Source of the DNA: a virus
Strand: one strand, 5' to 3'
IMG/VR virus record: IMGVR_UViG_3300019776_000579
Span: 1-38,401 of that record
Length of the DNA: 38,401 bases
The notes under the pieces were generated by a model. That model saw only the letters and a program-made list of their open reading frames with translations, was not told the DNA's origin and did not search any database. A program made the translations under genes and the position numbers. Below, piece by piece: positions 13,790-22,519 of this stretch. Positions within the stretch are counted from its first letter, which is position 1, and each line of letters begins with the position of its first letter.

Positions 13790-14124
13790 GGTTGATCAAG
13801 CAGCCCAGAGAGATGGTGCACAGTGACCTTGTTCGCTGTGCCCGCAAGCCCTTGGAGCTTGTCGCTTGACTTCATCACGGGTACATCGACATCGACCACG
13901 CCGCCAATTGCCAAGGTTTGCTGAAAGCAGACATTCCCAGCACCAGCAGTGCCACCAGAGGGAACAGCGTAGAGCGTGACAGCTTGGGTCGCCGTGTCGG
14001 TGTTGACCAAGCGAACCCGAAAATTCACCGTCTTCGTCACTGATGTCGCCGGTACGGTGTAGATGTCGCCAGCAGTCGCCGCGAGTTGAAGCGGTTCAAA
14101 CGCTTTGAGAGTGCTGAAGGTCAT
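13786..14124 (-). CDS. Small beta-rich virion-associated protein, 112 aa
   Basis: Predominantly beta, with alternating hydrophobic residues ([36 protein letters not shown]). This is characteristic of small head- or tail-decoration folds. Overlaps with both neighbours indicate tight late co-translation. No family is assigned. Confidence 0.5.
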   Translation of the reverse strand: MTFSTLKAFEPLQLAATAGDIYTVPATSVTKTVNFRVRLVNTDTATQAVTLYAVPSGGTAGAGNVCFQQTLAIGGVVDVDVPVMKSSDKLQGLAGTANKVTVHHLSGLLDQP

Positions 14125-14504
14125 GGTCTACCCATCGTGAAAGTCTCTAGATTCCGAAGCCGCGCCAGCTCTTGCGAGAGATTCGCGACCGACGATTGCA
14201 GGCTCAGAACAATCGGCACTAGGTCATTGACCGTAAGCCCCTTGTCACGCGGCATTGAGTGCGCAAAATTGGCCAGCAATTCAGCGTCAATGCCTGTTTG
14301 CTTTGCCTCGTTGGCAGTGTTTGCCGCTGCGTCTGCTGCTGCTTGTGCCGCTGTGGCTGACGCGTCTACCTCTTTGATCGTTGGGGCTTTTGTTCCGCCA
14401 ACTCGGCCATTCAACTGCTCTAACCAGCGCTGCCATTCGCGGGTGACATTGCCGTTCTTGTCAACCAACGGAACCCGATTAGGCTGCGCGTTCAGTTCAG
14501 ACAT
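14121..14504 (-). CDS. Putative structural protein with helical repeats, 127 aa
   Basis: N-terminus PNRVPLVDKNGNVTREWQRWLEQL resembles the starts of many tail-associated phage proteins. The middle is an Ala-rich amphipathic helix (SATAAQAAADAAANTANEAKQ), followed by a second helix SLQSSVANLSQELARLRNLE suitable for trimeric coiled coil. It adjoins the gp10-like gene by one base. It could be a tail needle or fibre linker; this is inference only. Confidence 0.5.
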   Translation of the reverse strand: MSELNAQPNRVPLVDKNGNVTREWQRWLEQLNGRVGGTKAPTIKEVDASATAAQAAADAAANTANEAKQTGIDAELLANFAHSMPRDKGLTVNDLVPIVLSLQSSVANLSQELARLRNLETFTMGRP

Positions 14505-15902
14505 TTAGACCTCATTGATCACTACGGCTAAAAGATTGCAGGTCACATCGTCAGTAACTCTGACATTCCAAACCCGATCACGAGCAGAGCCAAGCCTTGC
14601 AGCCCTAGCCCGCGCTTTGGTTTGACCAATAGCCCCTAGGCTGAGATGCTTCCAATTCGACCAATTCGCGCCGCCGTCATCCGAATAGCGCAGCATCAAG
14701 CGGGCTTCCGTCGAATCCGGCAAGCCTTCACCCACATCGCAATCGAACTGAGCGGACCAGAACCGGATTCGCTTGAGCGTTTCGTTTGGCGTGTGCGGCG
14801 TGATCAAGTCACGGCACATCACATCCGAGTCATGCTTGTTTGACAGCGGGTTGAGCTGATACAACCCACCATCCGAGCCACCGACGATATTTAGACCGTA
14901 GGCGTAGGCGTGGCACTCAGCACGCCACCTAGACCAATCTCCATTCCATTCGCCACGCTCATGCCAAGAGTTAGCAGCGAGGTCATAGACCCACGTTGTA
15001 TCAAGCCCAGGCACTTGCAGGACATAGAAGGTTTGCCCCTCTTGCACATACACAAACGCGTAAGCCGATGTCAGGTCTGGAAGGGTTGTTAACCTTTCCT
15101 CAAGCGCAAATGAACTGATCCGAATCGGCTGATATGCCGACATCGAAAAAACGACAGAAGCGCCGTTCTCGTCTCGGCCAAGCCAAATAGCTTGACCCGC
15201 CACTTTGCGCAACGTCCGGCCAGCGACAAGGCCGACCTCAATACTTGCACCGGAATTTCGAGCTAGAGGGAAATCAGAATCGCCGGAGTCATACCAGACT
15301 TCCCCGGTTCGATCCTTCAGGATGATCAATTCGCGGTGCTTTACCAACGCCCCGACAATCTCTCCGGGGGAGCCTTCCGCCGTCGCAAAGTTCAGCGCGT
15401 CGAACTTGGTGAAGTCCTGGTTGTCGCTCAGGTAGAACTGAGCCGTACCCGGTTCGGCGAATACACCCCAGCCGTCGAGATATTCCGCACACACTGACCC
15501 GCGCCAATTATCGCTAATTTGCGAGAAATTGCCAGAGTCTAGGTCGTACACATAACCATCATTCCCAGAGACAACGCATAACTGTGTCTCGTTGTCCTGC
15601 ATGAAGACAGCGCCTGATGCGGTGACGTTTCCCAAGTGAGTTAGCGCAAAGGCTGACGACACGCTGTAAAGACCCCCACCGATCACAGCATAGAGCACGC
15701 CGCGAGCCGTCAGAAGGCCGCGCACAGCGCCAGAGCCGGTCGCTTTGAGCGTGAGCCCTGGGCACTGCTTTAGATAGCCTTGCGAGCCGTCCTTACCGCC
15801 GCCTCCCTCAATGGGAACAGGCATCCAGTTAACAACCCTGCGAGGGTCGGCCTTGAGACTACGCAGGGCCGACGATGAACCTACAAGCTTGAGGTTTGGC
15901 AT
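14505..15902 (-). CDS. P22 gp10-like packaged-DNA stabilisation / tail hub protein, 465 aa
   Basis: Opens with LVGSSSALRSLKADPRRVVNWMPVP, the conserved N-terminal theme of the phage stabilisation family (P22 gp10). Repeated beta-blades follow (GGGLYSVSSAF, GNDGYVYDLDSGNFSQI, GGSDGGLYQLNPL), and a C-terminal beta domain (LMLRYSDDGGANWSNWKHLSLG) typical of this family. It completes the tail nozzle together with the gp4-like protein. The length agrees with gp10 (about 470). Confidence 0.85.
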   Translation of the reverse strand: MPNLKLVGSSSALRSLKADPRRVVNWMPVPIEGGGGKDGSQGYLKQCPGLTLKATGSGAVRGLLTARGVLYAVIGGGLYSVSSAFALTHLGNVTASGAVFMQDNETQLCVVSGNDGYVYDLDSGNFSQISDNWRGSVCAEYLDGWGVFAEPGTAQFYLSDNQDFTKFDALNFATAEGSPGEIVGALVKHRELIILKDRTGEVWYDSGDSDFPLARNSGASIEVGLVAGRTLRKVAGQAIWLGRDENGASVVFSMSAYQPIRISSFALEERLTTLPDLTSAYAFVYVQEGQTFYVLQVPGLDTTWVYDLAANSWHERGEWNGDWSRWRAECHAYAYGLNIVGGSDGGLYQLNPLSNKHDSDVMCRDLITPHTPNETLKRIRFWSAQFDCDVGEGLPDSTEARLMLRYSDDGGANWSNWKHLSLGAIGQTKARARAARLGSARDRVWNVRVTDDVTCNLLAVVINEV

Positions 15903-17662
15903 TACGCAAGCGGGCGAATAGTTGGGCGACCGATCTTGACCGTCACCTTGTTACCGGCTGTTCCTCTCAATCCAGTGTTGAGCGCGAAGACCCACGAGGC
16001 AGCCGAAGGTGTCGCGGTGAACTTGGCCGTTGGGAACAAACAGAGGTCTTCTGTGATGTTGGTCGTGAGCTTTGGCTCATTGCTCACGCCGTTCTCAGTG
16101 CGGTAGTTTTCAGTCACCCGAGCGTTAACGCCGCCGATGGTGGCTGTGACAAAGTGGCCGTATCCGTTGACCTCAAGGCCTGAGTCAATCGTGATCGACA
16201 GCGAGCAACCCACGAAGTAGTCACCCGCCGTGATGTATGAGGCGAAGCCGGTCAGATCGACCTGGAAGCTTTGGTTATTGCCGCCTGGGACAAACTCAAG
16301 CACCTGGTCATAGCCGAAGCCATCAGACCGCGCCACAAGCGAGCAATTCAGGACGGCAGAAGCGCCACCTACAGCAATCGCTGTGATGTTGGCATCTACA
16401 GTGCCGGTAGCCTTGGCCGATAGCGTCGAAGCTGTCGTGCCAGTGTTGAGCCAGAAACCCGTCATCGCTTGCGGGTTCGTGGCCTCCTTGCTGGTGCAGT
16501 CGTTGACCGACGAGATAAGCCGATTGATTGGCTTGGCAAGGATAGATTGCAGCGCCGGGTAGTGGGCCTGCGTGGCGACCAAGTCTTTACCGACGCGGGA
16601 CAGGTGAACGCCATCACCGATGAAAATACCAGACTTGCCCTTACCCGTCGCTGGGTTGATGGTCGGCGTGTACTCGTCTGCGATGTAGAGCAGCGGGTTT
16701 GACTTGCGGAGATTGACCAGTGCGTTCGTGATCTTCTGGCCGCGAGCTTCTTGGGCTGTTGTGAGGCTTGCTGTAGCCGGTGCCATGAGCACAACAACCA
16801 CCAAACCAGCCTTTGTCAAGCCGTCAATCATGGTCGTCATGTTGGCAATCGTGATCGCAGGATCAGTGCCGCCGAGAATGTCGTTCCCGATACCGAACGC
16901 GCCGATAACGCAGTTGATGTCCAGTTTTAGCAAGTCGCGCCAGTACAGCACCTTGCGAGCCGTCTGCTCACCACCGACCGCAAGAGTCGCAACAATATCA
17001 ATCGAGCCACCCGACAGAGAGCTCAGCTTGCGCACCCAGAAGGGTTGTGCATAGGCGGTCAGGAAATGGGCATCCATGAGCCCAGAGCCATCCGGCCAAT
17101 TTGGCAGATCGAACCGCAGCGCAGTAGCGCTCACGCGGGTTGCGACAGCAGTCGCGGTGTTGCGCTGGAAGTCTGTCGTCGGGCTGTCTTTGTTAAGGCT
17201 TACAAGGCACCCAGTCTGCAAAAGGTGGTCGCCTTCCGCGCTTGTCCAAGTGCCAACGCCGTTGGAGACAACGAGAGTCCCTTCAGCGTTTGCAAAGCAG
17301 TGCTGATCGGTCGATGAGCCGAAGATTGCGCAGCGCAGTACGCCGGGGATGGTTGGTGATGCAACACCAGAGGGAGACTGCAATTGCCCTCGTTCATTGA
17401 CAGTGGCAGGTAATCCACCACCGTAGGAATTCGGAGAAACGTCTCCAAACTCAATGAAGGCCGACCCAATGTCTGCACTAATAGTCAGCGTTTGGTCAAC
17501 GTCAAACGGACCAAGCACAACGCGGCCAGGAATTGGGCCGACAGACCCAGACCGAGCCCCTGACCAACTTGCAACGCATCCACCATTCACACCGACAGTG
17601 ACAGTTGCGCCATCTGTCTGGGCTGTGAATTGGTATGTTGAACCTTGATTGATTAGCGCCAT
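15902..17662 (-). CDS. Tail protein with SGNH/GDSL esterase domain, 586 aa
   Basis: Residues 1-85 are a domain shared with the next tailspike (QGSTYxFxAxxDGATVTVGVNGGCVASWSG, split here for length). From about 108 an SGNH hydrolase domain is seen: nucleophile block AIFGSSTD (Ser116 or 117), block III GIGND (257-261) and block V DGVH (350-353). A beta-sandwich C-terminal part follows. Such domains deacetylate capsule or O-antigen sugars. The nucleophile block is GSS rather than GDS, a tolerated variation. It starts one base before the gp10-like gene ends its neighbour role, that is, the two genes share one base at 15902. Confidence 0.8.
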   Translation of the reverse strand: MALINQGSTYQFTAQTDGATVTVGVNGGCVASWSGARSGSVGPIPGRVVLGPFDVDQTLTISADIGSAFIEFGDVSPNSYGGGLPATVNERGQLQSPSGVASPTIPGVLRCAIFGSSTDQHCFANAEGTLVVSNGVGTWTSAEGDHLLQTGCLVSLNKDSPTTDFQRNTATAVATRVSATALRFDLPNWPDGSGLMDAHFLTAYAQPFWVRKLSSLSGGSIDIVATLAVGGEQTARKVLYWRDLLKLDINCVIGAFGIGNDILGGTDPAITIANMTTMIDGLTKAGLVVVVLMAPATASLTTAQEARGQKITNALVNLRKSNPLLYIADEYTPTINPATGKGKSGIFIGDGVHLSRVGKDLVATQAHYPALQSILAKPINRLISSVNDCTSKEATNPQAMTGFWLNTGTTASTLSAKATGTVDANITAIAVGGASAVLNCSLVARSDGFGYDQVLEFVPGGNNQSFQVDLTGFASYITAGDYFVGCSLSITIDSGLEVNGYGHFVTATIGGVNARVTENYRTENGVSNEPKLTTNITEDLCLFPTAKFTATPSAASWVFALNTGLRGTAGNKVTVKIGRPTIRPLA

Positions 17663-17678
17663 GCTTACCTCAGAAATG

Positions 17679-17701
17679 GAAAAGCCCGCTGTGTGCGGGC
17701 T
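17679..17701 (-). terminator. Intrinsic terminator (leftward) between the two related tail genes
   Basis: Stem AGCCCGC (17683-17689) with GCGGGCT (17695-17701) and 5-nt loop, followed on the minus strand by TTTTCC. It would cut transcription after the beta-helix spike unless read through. Confidence 0.7.
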
Positions 17702-17715
17702 TGGTGTTGCGTGGA

Positions 17716-19482
17716 TCAGTGCAGATCAGCCCATGCCCCGGAAGTCCTTACTCGCAGTTTGTTCGTTGTCGAGTTGTAATAAACATCGCCGTTTTCTGCT
17801 GTGGCCGGATCAGCAGCCATGGCAATGAAATTGAGCGCGCCAGTTGACTTTGCTTTCGCAACTGGCACAACAGCATCAGCGCGGCGGGCTTCAATGAACA
17901 CATCAGAGGCCGTCCAGTTAGCATCAGCAGGCATAGCCCGCACCGTGCCGCCAATCTTCACTGTCCCAGCCGTATCACGGCCCCAAAGCCTCATTTGGGA
18001 CGGTTTGTTTATGCTCACCGCTTTACTGCCGTTGATGAACCCGCCAGGGCTTGGAACCATCCAACCGTCAGTACCACCATTGCGGATCATCCCGACAAGG
18101 TTGTCTGTACCTTCGTCAAGGAATGGGTCTGTCACGGCCGTTGGGTTGACGATGATCACATTGCAATTTGACGTTGAAGCCTGCAAGTGAGCGCCGCGAG
18201 TCATTGAGATTGGCTTGACTCTGGCTGATAGCCTTGCCCCAGCCTTCATAACAATGGCCGTCTTGCTTGTTGCGCCGGTTGCAAGCTGCCCATTAACATC
18301 GACATCGTTAACACTAATGTCTTGGCTCAGCGCTCCATCAATCTCAATCCCCACCCAATCACCAGTGGCGTTTTGATTTGCGTATAGCAAGCCTGGGTTG
18401 ATTTGAGATTGCAAGACATTGGTTAAGACAATGCCTTTTTGTCGGGCGTTGATGTGCCAGTTTGTCAGCTCAACCCACGGCTCAGCGTTGCCGCTATGAA
18501 CCTTTGAAACTCCAATGTTGCAGTCAACAACGACAAAGTTATTGAATATCGTGCCTTCAGCAGTGCCCGAAATGTCAGCCCCGACAGCAACGCTTGCGCC
18601 CTGAGTGTTGGTGATTTTTACGTCTGTCGCCTCCCCCTCAATTTTTACAACATCAGCCGTTGTGAGTGAGGTCTGACCGTGAACATACAGGCCGTCAATG
18701 ACTGAGTTTCTGGCGTTGTTTATCCTGACACCACCAGACCAATAACCGGAGCCCCTGACCTCAGCAATTACGTCTTGAACGTGGGCCGTCTTCAGGTTTA
18801 GGTTTGTCGATGTGTCATAGTCAATGTCAATTGGTCGGCCAGCACCAGCCACTGCGGCAACTGCTGTAAACCCACCAATTGACACTAGCTCTCCAACAGT
18901 GCCCTCATACCTGAAAAGCCCGTTTGTGCTGTAGCAGGCAATTTCGCAAGACGCTGCACCAGGGCCACGCACAACCACATTGTCAGCATTGATAACAACT
19001 CGCTGATTGCATCGGCTCTTACCGCTTGGGAGGACAAGCACACCAAAATCAGGAACACTGTTTGCTGCTGATTGAAACGCTGCCCAATCGTCAGTAACAC
19101 CATCAAACACACCACCGAATTCAGGATCGGCAACCCATACCTCTCCAGCAATCCGCGCTTGAGCTGTAGCCGCATCCAGCACCACCCCACCAGCCCCCAG
19201 CAGTCGGCCCTGGGAGTCAAAAACAGCGGGCGATGCATTGCCAAACTCATTTGGCGTAGCGTCTCCGAACTCCAGCGTACAAGAGCCAATATCAGCACTG
19301 AAAGTAACCGATTGGCCGATGTTCAAAGGGCCGACGACGATACGACCAGGAACAGGGCCGATCACGCCAGATAGCGCACCAGACCAACTAGCGACACACC
19401 CTCCATTGACACTAAGCGTCACCGTAGCGCCATCGTTAGGCGCAGCGAATGGGTACGTAGAGCCTTGAGCCAGGAGAGACAT
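17716..19482 (-). CDS. Tailspike with pectate-lyase-type beta-helix, 588 aa
   Basis: Residues 1-85 are homologous to those of the adjacent SGNH tail protein (MSLLAQGSTYPFAAPNDGAT; EFGDATPNEFG). From about 115, VWVADPEFGGVFDGVTDDWAAFQSA marks the start of a beta-helix of the pectate-lyase superfamily. Coils continue to about 480, and the end DVYYNSTTNKLRVRTSGAWADLH is a common C-terminal tail-fibre motif. It probably degrades or binds surface polysaccharide. The shared adaptor implies that both proteins dock on the same virion site. Confidence 0.8.
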   Translation of the reverse strand: MSLLAQGSTYPFAAPNDGATVTLSVNGGCVASWSGALSGVIGPVPGRIVVGPLNIGQSVTFSADIGSCTLEFGDATPNEFGNASPAVFDSQGRLLGAGGVVLDAATAQARIAGEVWVADPEFGGVFDGVTDDWAAFQSAANSVPDFGVLVLPSGKSRCNQRVVINADNVVVRGPGAASCEIACYSTNGLFRYEGTVGELVSIGGFTAVAAVAGAGRPIDIDYDTSTNLNLKTAHVQDVIAEVRGSGYWSGGVRINNARNSVIDGLYVHGQTSLTTADVVKIEGEATDVKITNTQGASVAVGADISGTAEGTIFNNFVVVDCNIGVSKVHSGNAEPWVELTNWHINARQKGIVLTNVLQSQINPGLLYANQNATGDWVGIEIDGALSQDISVNDVDVNGQLATGATSKTAIVMKAGARLSARVKPISMTRGAHLQASTSNCNVIIVNPTAVTDPFLDEGTDNLVGMIRNGGTDGWMVPSPGGFINGSKAVSINKPSQMRLWGRDTAGTVKIGGTVRAMPADANWTASDVFIEARRADAVVPVAKAKSTGALNFIAMAADPATAENGDVYYNSTTNKLRVRTSGAWADLH

Positions 19483-20172
19483 TTACAGCCTTTGATTGGT
19501 GAGGATGTTCAAGCGACCGGCGTTGATTTCACCGATCTGCAAAACGGGGATTTGGCTGTTGCCTGCCTTGATGACGCGGCGAGCCTTGGCCGCTTCAGTG
19601 ACAGCCGTTTGAGACACTGGCAGGTTGTACGCAGCAGGCAAGCGCTCTGTCAGCGTGTAGAACAAAGCATCCTGATAGCCGTCAGGAAGCTGATATTCAG
19701 TGTCAAGGTCGGCAAAGACAGGGAGTCGCGTCAACACTTGAAGGTGATACTCAAGCGGAGCGGACGGAACCGGCCAAACGTAGACGCGCCCACTCATTTG
19801 GCGGTCGTAGTAGATGCCCTGCGGATATTCGCCCGCTTGGGCTTTGAGAATCTTGGCGTTGTAGTCTTCGCGCTCCCAAATTGGCAGCGGGTAAGACATG
19901 CCAGAGCGCACGTAATAGCACCCAGGCTGCAACTCCTGGGGGTGCGTAACGTCGAACTGTTGACCGGGGCCGATGGTTGCTGATGCGCCCGATACGGTAG
20001 CAACAACCTCGGTTACAGCCCACACATACAGGCGCTGCGCCTGCCAGCGGTCAATGATCCGATTCAGCGTGCGCAATCCATGCTGCGCCATCTCTGCGGT
20101 CATGGTTTCATTGGGGTCAAGAACCCCGATGTCGCCTAGCGCGTCTGCAATCAGTGTGCGGGCTGTGGTCAT
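19483..20172 (-). CDS. P22 gp4-like tail accessory / head-completion protein, 229 aa
   Basis: The N-terminal helix block TARTLIADALGDIGVLDPNETM, then GLRTLNRIIDRWQAQ, is the P22 gp4-family signature. The later part includes YYDRQMSGRVYVWPVP and LPDGYQDALFYTLTERL, typical of the same family. In P22 it binds the portal after packaging and starts tail assembly. It is adjacent to the tailspike gene by one base. Confidence 0.85.
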   Translation of the reverse strand: MTTARTLIADALGDIGVLDPNETMTAEMAQHGLRTLNRIIDRWQAQRLYVWAVTEVVATVSGASATIGPGQQFDVTHPQELQPGCYYVRSGMSYPLPIWEREDYNAKILKAQAGEYPQGIYYDRQMSGRVYVWPVPSAPLEYHLQVLTRLPVFADLDTEYQLPDGYQDALFYTLTERLPAAYNLPVSQTAVTEAAKARRVIKAGNSQIPVLQIGEINAGRLNILTNQRL

Positions 20173-20173
20173 G

Positions 20174-20401
20174 TCATGCAGGGATCAAAGCGACCAAACG
20201 AGACAGGCCCCAGCGCTTGTCATACTCAATACCCAAGGCGTCGAGCTTTGCCCGTGCTGATTCAATGGTTTCGCCGCCGTCTTCAGCCTCAAAAGCTGGC
20301 AGGTATCCCAGATCACTTAAAGCCTTGTGCTCTGCCTGATCGTTGGCAACACCAAATGCAGTCAACTCGCCATAAGTGACGGTCATGTTCAATGGATACA
20401 T
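20174..20401 (-). CDS. Small head-completion-region protein with HeH/LEM-like end, 75 aa
   Basis: Start ATG 20401 (MYPLNMTVTYGE) has GGAG at proper spacing. In-frame upstream starts overlap the coat gene. The C-terminal helix-turn-helix-like segment AKLDALGIEYDKRWGLSRLVALI resembles HeH/LEM-type motifs common in small phage proteins next to coat genes. Function unknown. Confidence 0.55.
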   Translation of the reverse strand: MYPLNMTVTYGELTAFGVANDQAEHKALSDLGYLPAFEAEDGGETIESARAKLDALGIEYDKRWGLSRLVALIPA

Positions 20402-20445
20402 GGTTGCTCCAGAGTGGGGAGAGCCGAAGCCCTCCCCGTTGATCA

Positions 20446-21693
20446 TTACTGAGTCACGCGGCAGGCCCACTCAGGGCGCAACACACCGAACCCGGCCAGC
20501 ATGTCGAAGCGGCAAATGCGCTTGTTGTTCGTGATGTCGAAACCACGGACAAAGCGCAGAGAGACGCCCTCGTAATCGCTGGAAGAGGCCATGTCCATGC
20601 CGCCAGGAACATCCATTTCCATCGTCACGGCAGTCAGCGCGTCACGGTGGAACATGAGGTTCTGCACGTAGCCGGTATTGGCCGAGCCGGTCAGCACGGT
20701 CAAAGCTGCGTTGTCGGCAGGGCGAGCGCTCACGGTCTGGTAAGCACCACCGGCGATGATGGCCGGGTAGATGCGAACCGTCGCGTTGCCGGAGCCGTCA
20801 GACGACACGTCAGAAGCCACCACGAAACGCTGCAAGTCAGGCAACACCTGCTTGGTGATCGGCTGCACAGCAAACACGCCAGCGATTGTGAACACATCAC
20901 CAGCGCGCAGGCGGTTTGCCGCAGCAGCCGTCCAGCCGTCAGTCACCAAGTCGGTGTAGTCTGCTCGCGGGTTGTCGGTCGCGCCGCTGTTGATGATGCC
21001 TTGGTTAGCACCGTTCACCAGAGGAGTGCCACCCAAGCCGCCAACCGTGTGAGTCGGCAAGTTCTGGCTCATGTGCGGCTCAAAGCCCAGCGACTTTTGC
21101 AGGGTGCCGGACTCGTACTGCTTGCCGATGACTGCTTGGCTGTTGAAGAAGCCGGACAGGCCATTGACCAGAGTGCGGTTTGCACGCGGCGACAGCGAGA
21201 AATGGCGAACATCACCACGCGGGCAGGCGTTGTTATCCAACACTTCAGAGGCTTGCAAGCCGATGTCAGCATTTGCAGGCGAGGTGCCAGGGGTGCCGAC
21301 GAAGTTGTAGACCTTCTGGTACAGGCGCTGTGCACAACGAAGGTCGAACTCAGCCGCCAAGCGCGAGCCAAACGGAGCCAAGTAGCGCTCTTCAAACTTG
21401 TCAACCTTGAGCGTCAAGTCGAAGTCGGTGAACTCCCAATCAATACCGAACTCAGGCTCCATCGTGATCGGAACTTGGGGTTCGTTCACATCCTGCACGG
21501 ATGCAGTAGCGCCGCTTCGGACGGTGCCTTGCACAGGCTTGCGAACGTTGATGGTTGTGCCGACTTTGGCACCGCCTGCGCGGAACAGGTCGGTGTAGTC
21601 CTTGTTGATGTAGGGCGCGAAGGCCGAGTTGTTGATCAGGTGGGCCAAGGTGGTCTTGGTGATCCAGCTCGGGGTGATGAGGCTGTTTGCCAT
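20446..21693 (-). CDS. Major capsid protein, P22 coat-like, 415 aa
   Basis: The HK97-fold coat protein of the P22 gp5 family. Typical elements are the N-terminal MANSLITPSWITKTTLAHL, then TTINVRKPVQ, then a long helix WEFTDFDLTLKVDKFEERYL with APFGSRLAAEFD. The C-terminal part has FHRDALTAVTMEMDVP and VRGFDITNNKRICRFDMLAGFGVLRPEWACRV. It lies directly after the scaffold gene, as in P22. Length compares with 430 in P22. Confidence 0.9.
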   Translation of the reverse strand: MANSLITPSWITKTTLAHLINNSAFAPYINKDYTDLFRAGGAKVGTTINVRKPVQGTVRSGATASVQDVNEPQVPITMEPEFGIDWEFTDFDLTLKVDKFEERYLAPFGSRLAAEFDLRCAQRLYQKVYNFVGTPGTSPANADIGLQASEVLDNNACPRGDVRHFSLSPRANRTLVNGLSGFFNSQAVIGKQYESGTLQKSLGFEPHMSQNLPTHTVGGLGGTPLVNGANQGIINSGATDNPRADYTDLVTDGWTAAAANRLRAGDVFTIAGVFAVQPITKQVLPDLQRFVVASDVSSDGSGNATVRIYPAIIAGGAYQTVSARPADNAALTVLTGSANTGYVQNLMFHRDALTAVTMEMDVPGGMDMASSSDYEGVSLRFVRGFDITNNKRICRFDMLAGFGVLRPEWACRVTQ

Positions 21694-21711
21694 GATGTCG
21701 TTTCCTTTTGA

Positions 21712-22458
21712 TTAGCCCTTGAGCTGCTTGAGCTTCCAGGCGAGAAAGTCGGGGCTGTCCGCGCCCGGTGTCACGCTCCCGCTTGCTGCTTTCACAGGCA
21801 CGAGAGGCTTAGGGGCGTTGGACGGTTTGGGTTGCTCGGGCTGCTTGTTCATGTCCGCTTCAATGCGGGCAATCCGGCGTCCGAGTTGTGCGGGGGTGAG
21901 CCCTTGCAGGCCTTCCGCGAGTTCTGGGTTTTTGCCGAGGTGGGCAAGCAACTGATGCGGCGCGTCAGAGTCAAGAACAGCTTCAAGAAAAGCCGTTGGT
22001 CGGCCCTTCTCATAGAACTGAACTTCCTCGTTCACTGCGTTGCACAGCGCGTCAAAGTCCGCGATCTTTTGGCCCTGCGACATCACGCCTTGAACCTTGG
22101 CGGTCAAAGCTTCGGCTTGGGCGATCTCCCGCGCCTTCTCAGTCACAAGCCGCTCGATGTCCTCGGGCTTGATTTGCTGCTGTCCATCCTCAGGCTGCTG
22201 CGCTCGCATGTACTGCTGAAGCTGTCGCTCAAGTTCTTGAGCCCTTGCCTCTGCTTGGTACTTCGAAGCTGTCAGCCGATCAATGCGCCGCTCCATCCGC
22301 TTGACGGTCTTATCACCATCGTCAGAGGGTTTGGTTTCCTCTGTCTGCGGGTCTTGCTTTACATCGCTTTCCGGTGTCGTGACTTCCGGGGTTTCAACGG
22401 ATTCAGGCGCGACGATTTCCGACCCTGCGCCAGCGAGGTCGTTTGTTTCAGTGGTCAT
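21712..22458 (-). CDS. Scaffolding protein, 248 aa
   Basis: ATG 22458 (MTTETNDL). The protein is acidic and highly charged, with a long central coiled coil (MERRIDRLTASKYQAEARAQ and onward, residues about 50-85) and a basic C-terminal hook region (SPDFLAWKLKQLKG). It sits between portal and coat. The C-terminal helix-turn-helix with Lys residues is the coat-binding element in P22 scaffold; this is inferred by analogy. Confidence 0.8.
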   Translation of the reverse strand: MTTETNDLAGAGSEIVAPESVETPEVTTPESDVKQDPQTEETKPSDDGDKTVKRMERRIDRLTASKYQAEARAQELERQLQQYMRAQQPEDGQQQIKPEDIERLVTEKAREIAQAEALTAKVQGVMSQGQKIADFDALCNAVNEEVQFYEKGRPTAFLEAVLDSDAPHQLLAHLGKNPELAEGLQGLTPAQLGRRIARIEADMNKQPEQPKPSNAPKPLVPVKAASGSVTPGADSPDFLAWKLKQLKG

Positions 22459-22519
22459 CGGTAGATGAGGCAAGCGGGAGAAGCGCCGCTAGTCGCTTTG
22501 GCCCTAATGAGCCGGTGAG

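Noticed and set aside
20647-21711. Long plus-strand open frame (354 codons) opposite the coat gene
   Set aside because: A shadow of the coat gene, which has clear P22 coat homology on the minus strand.
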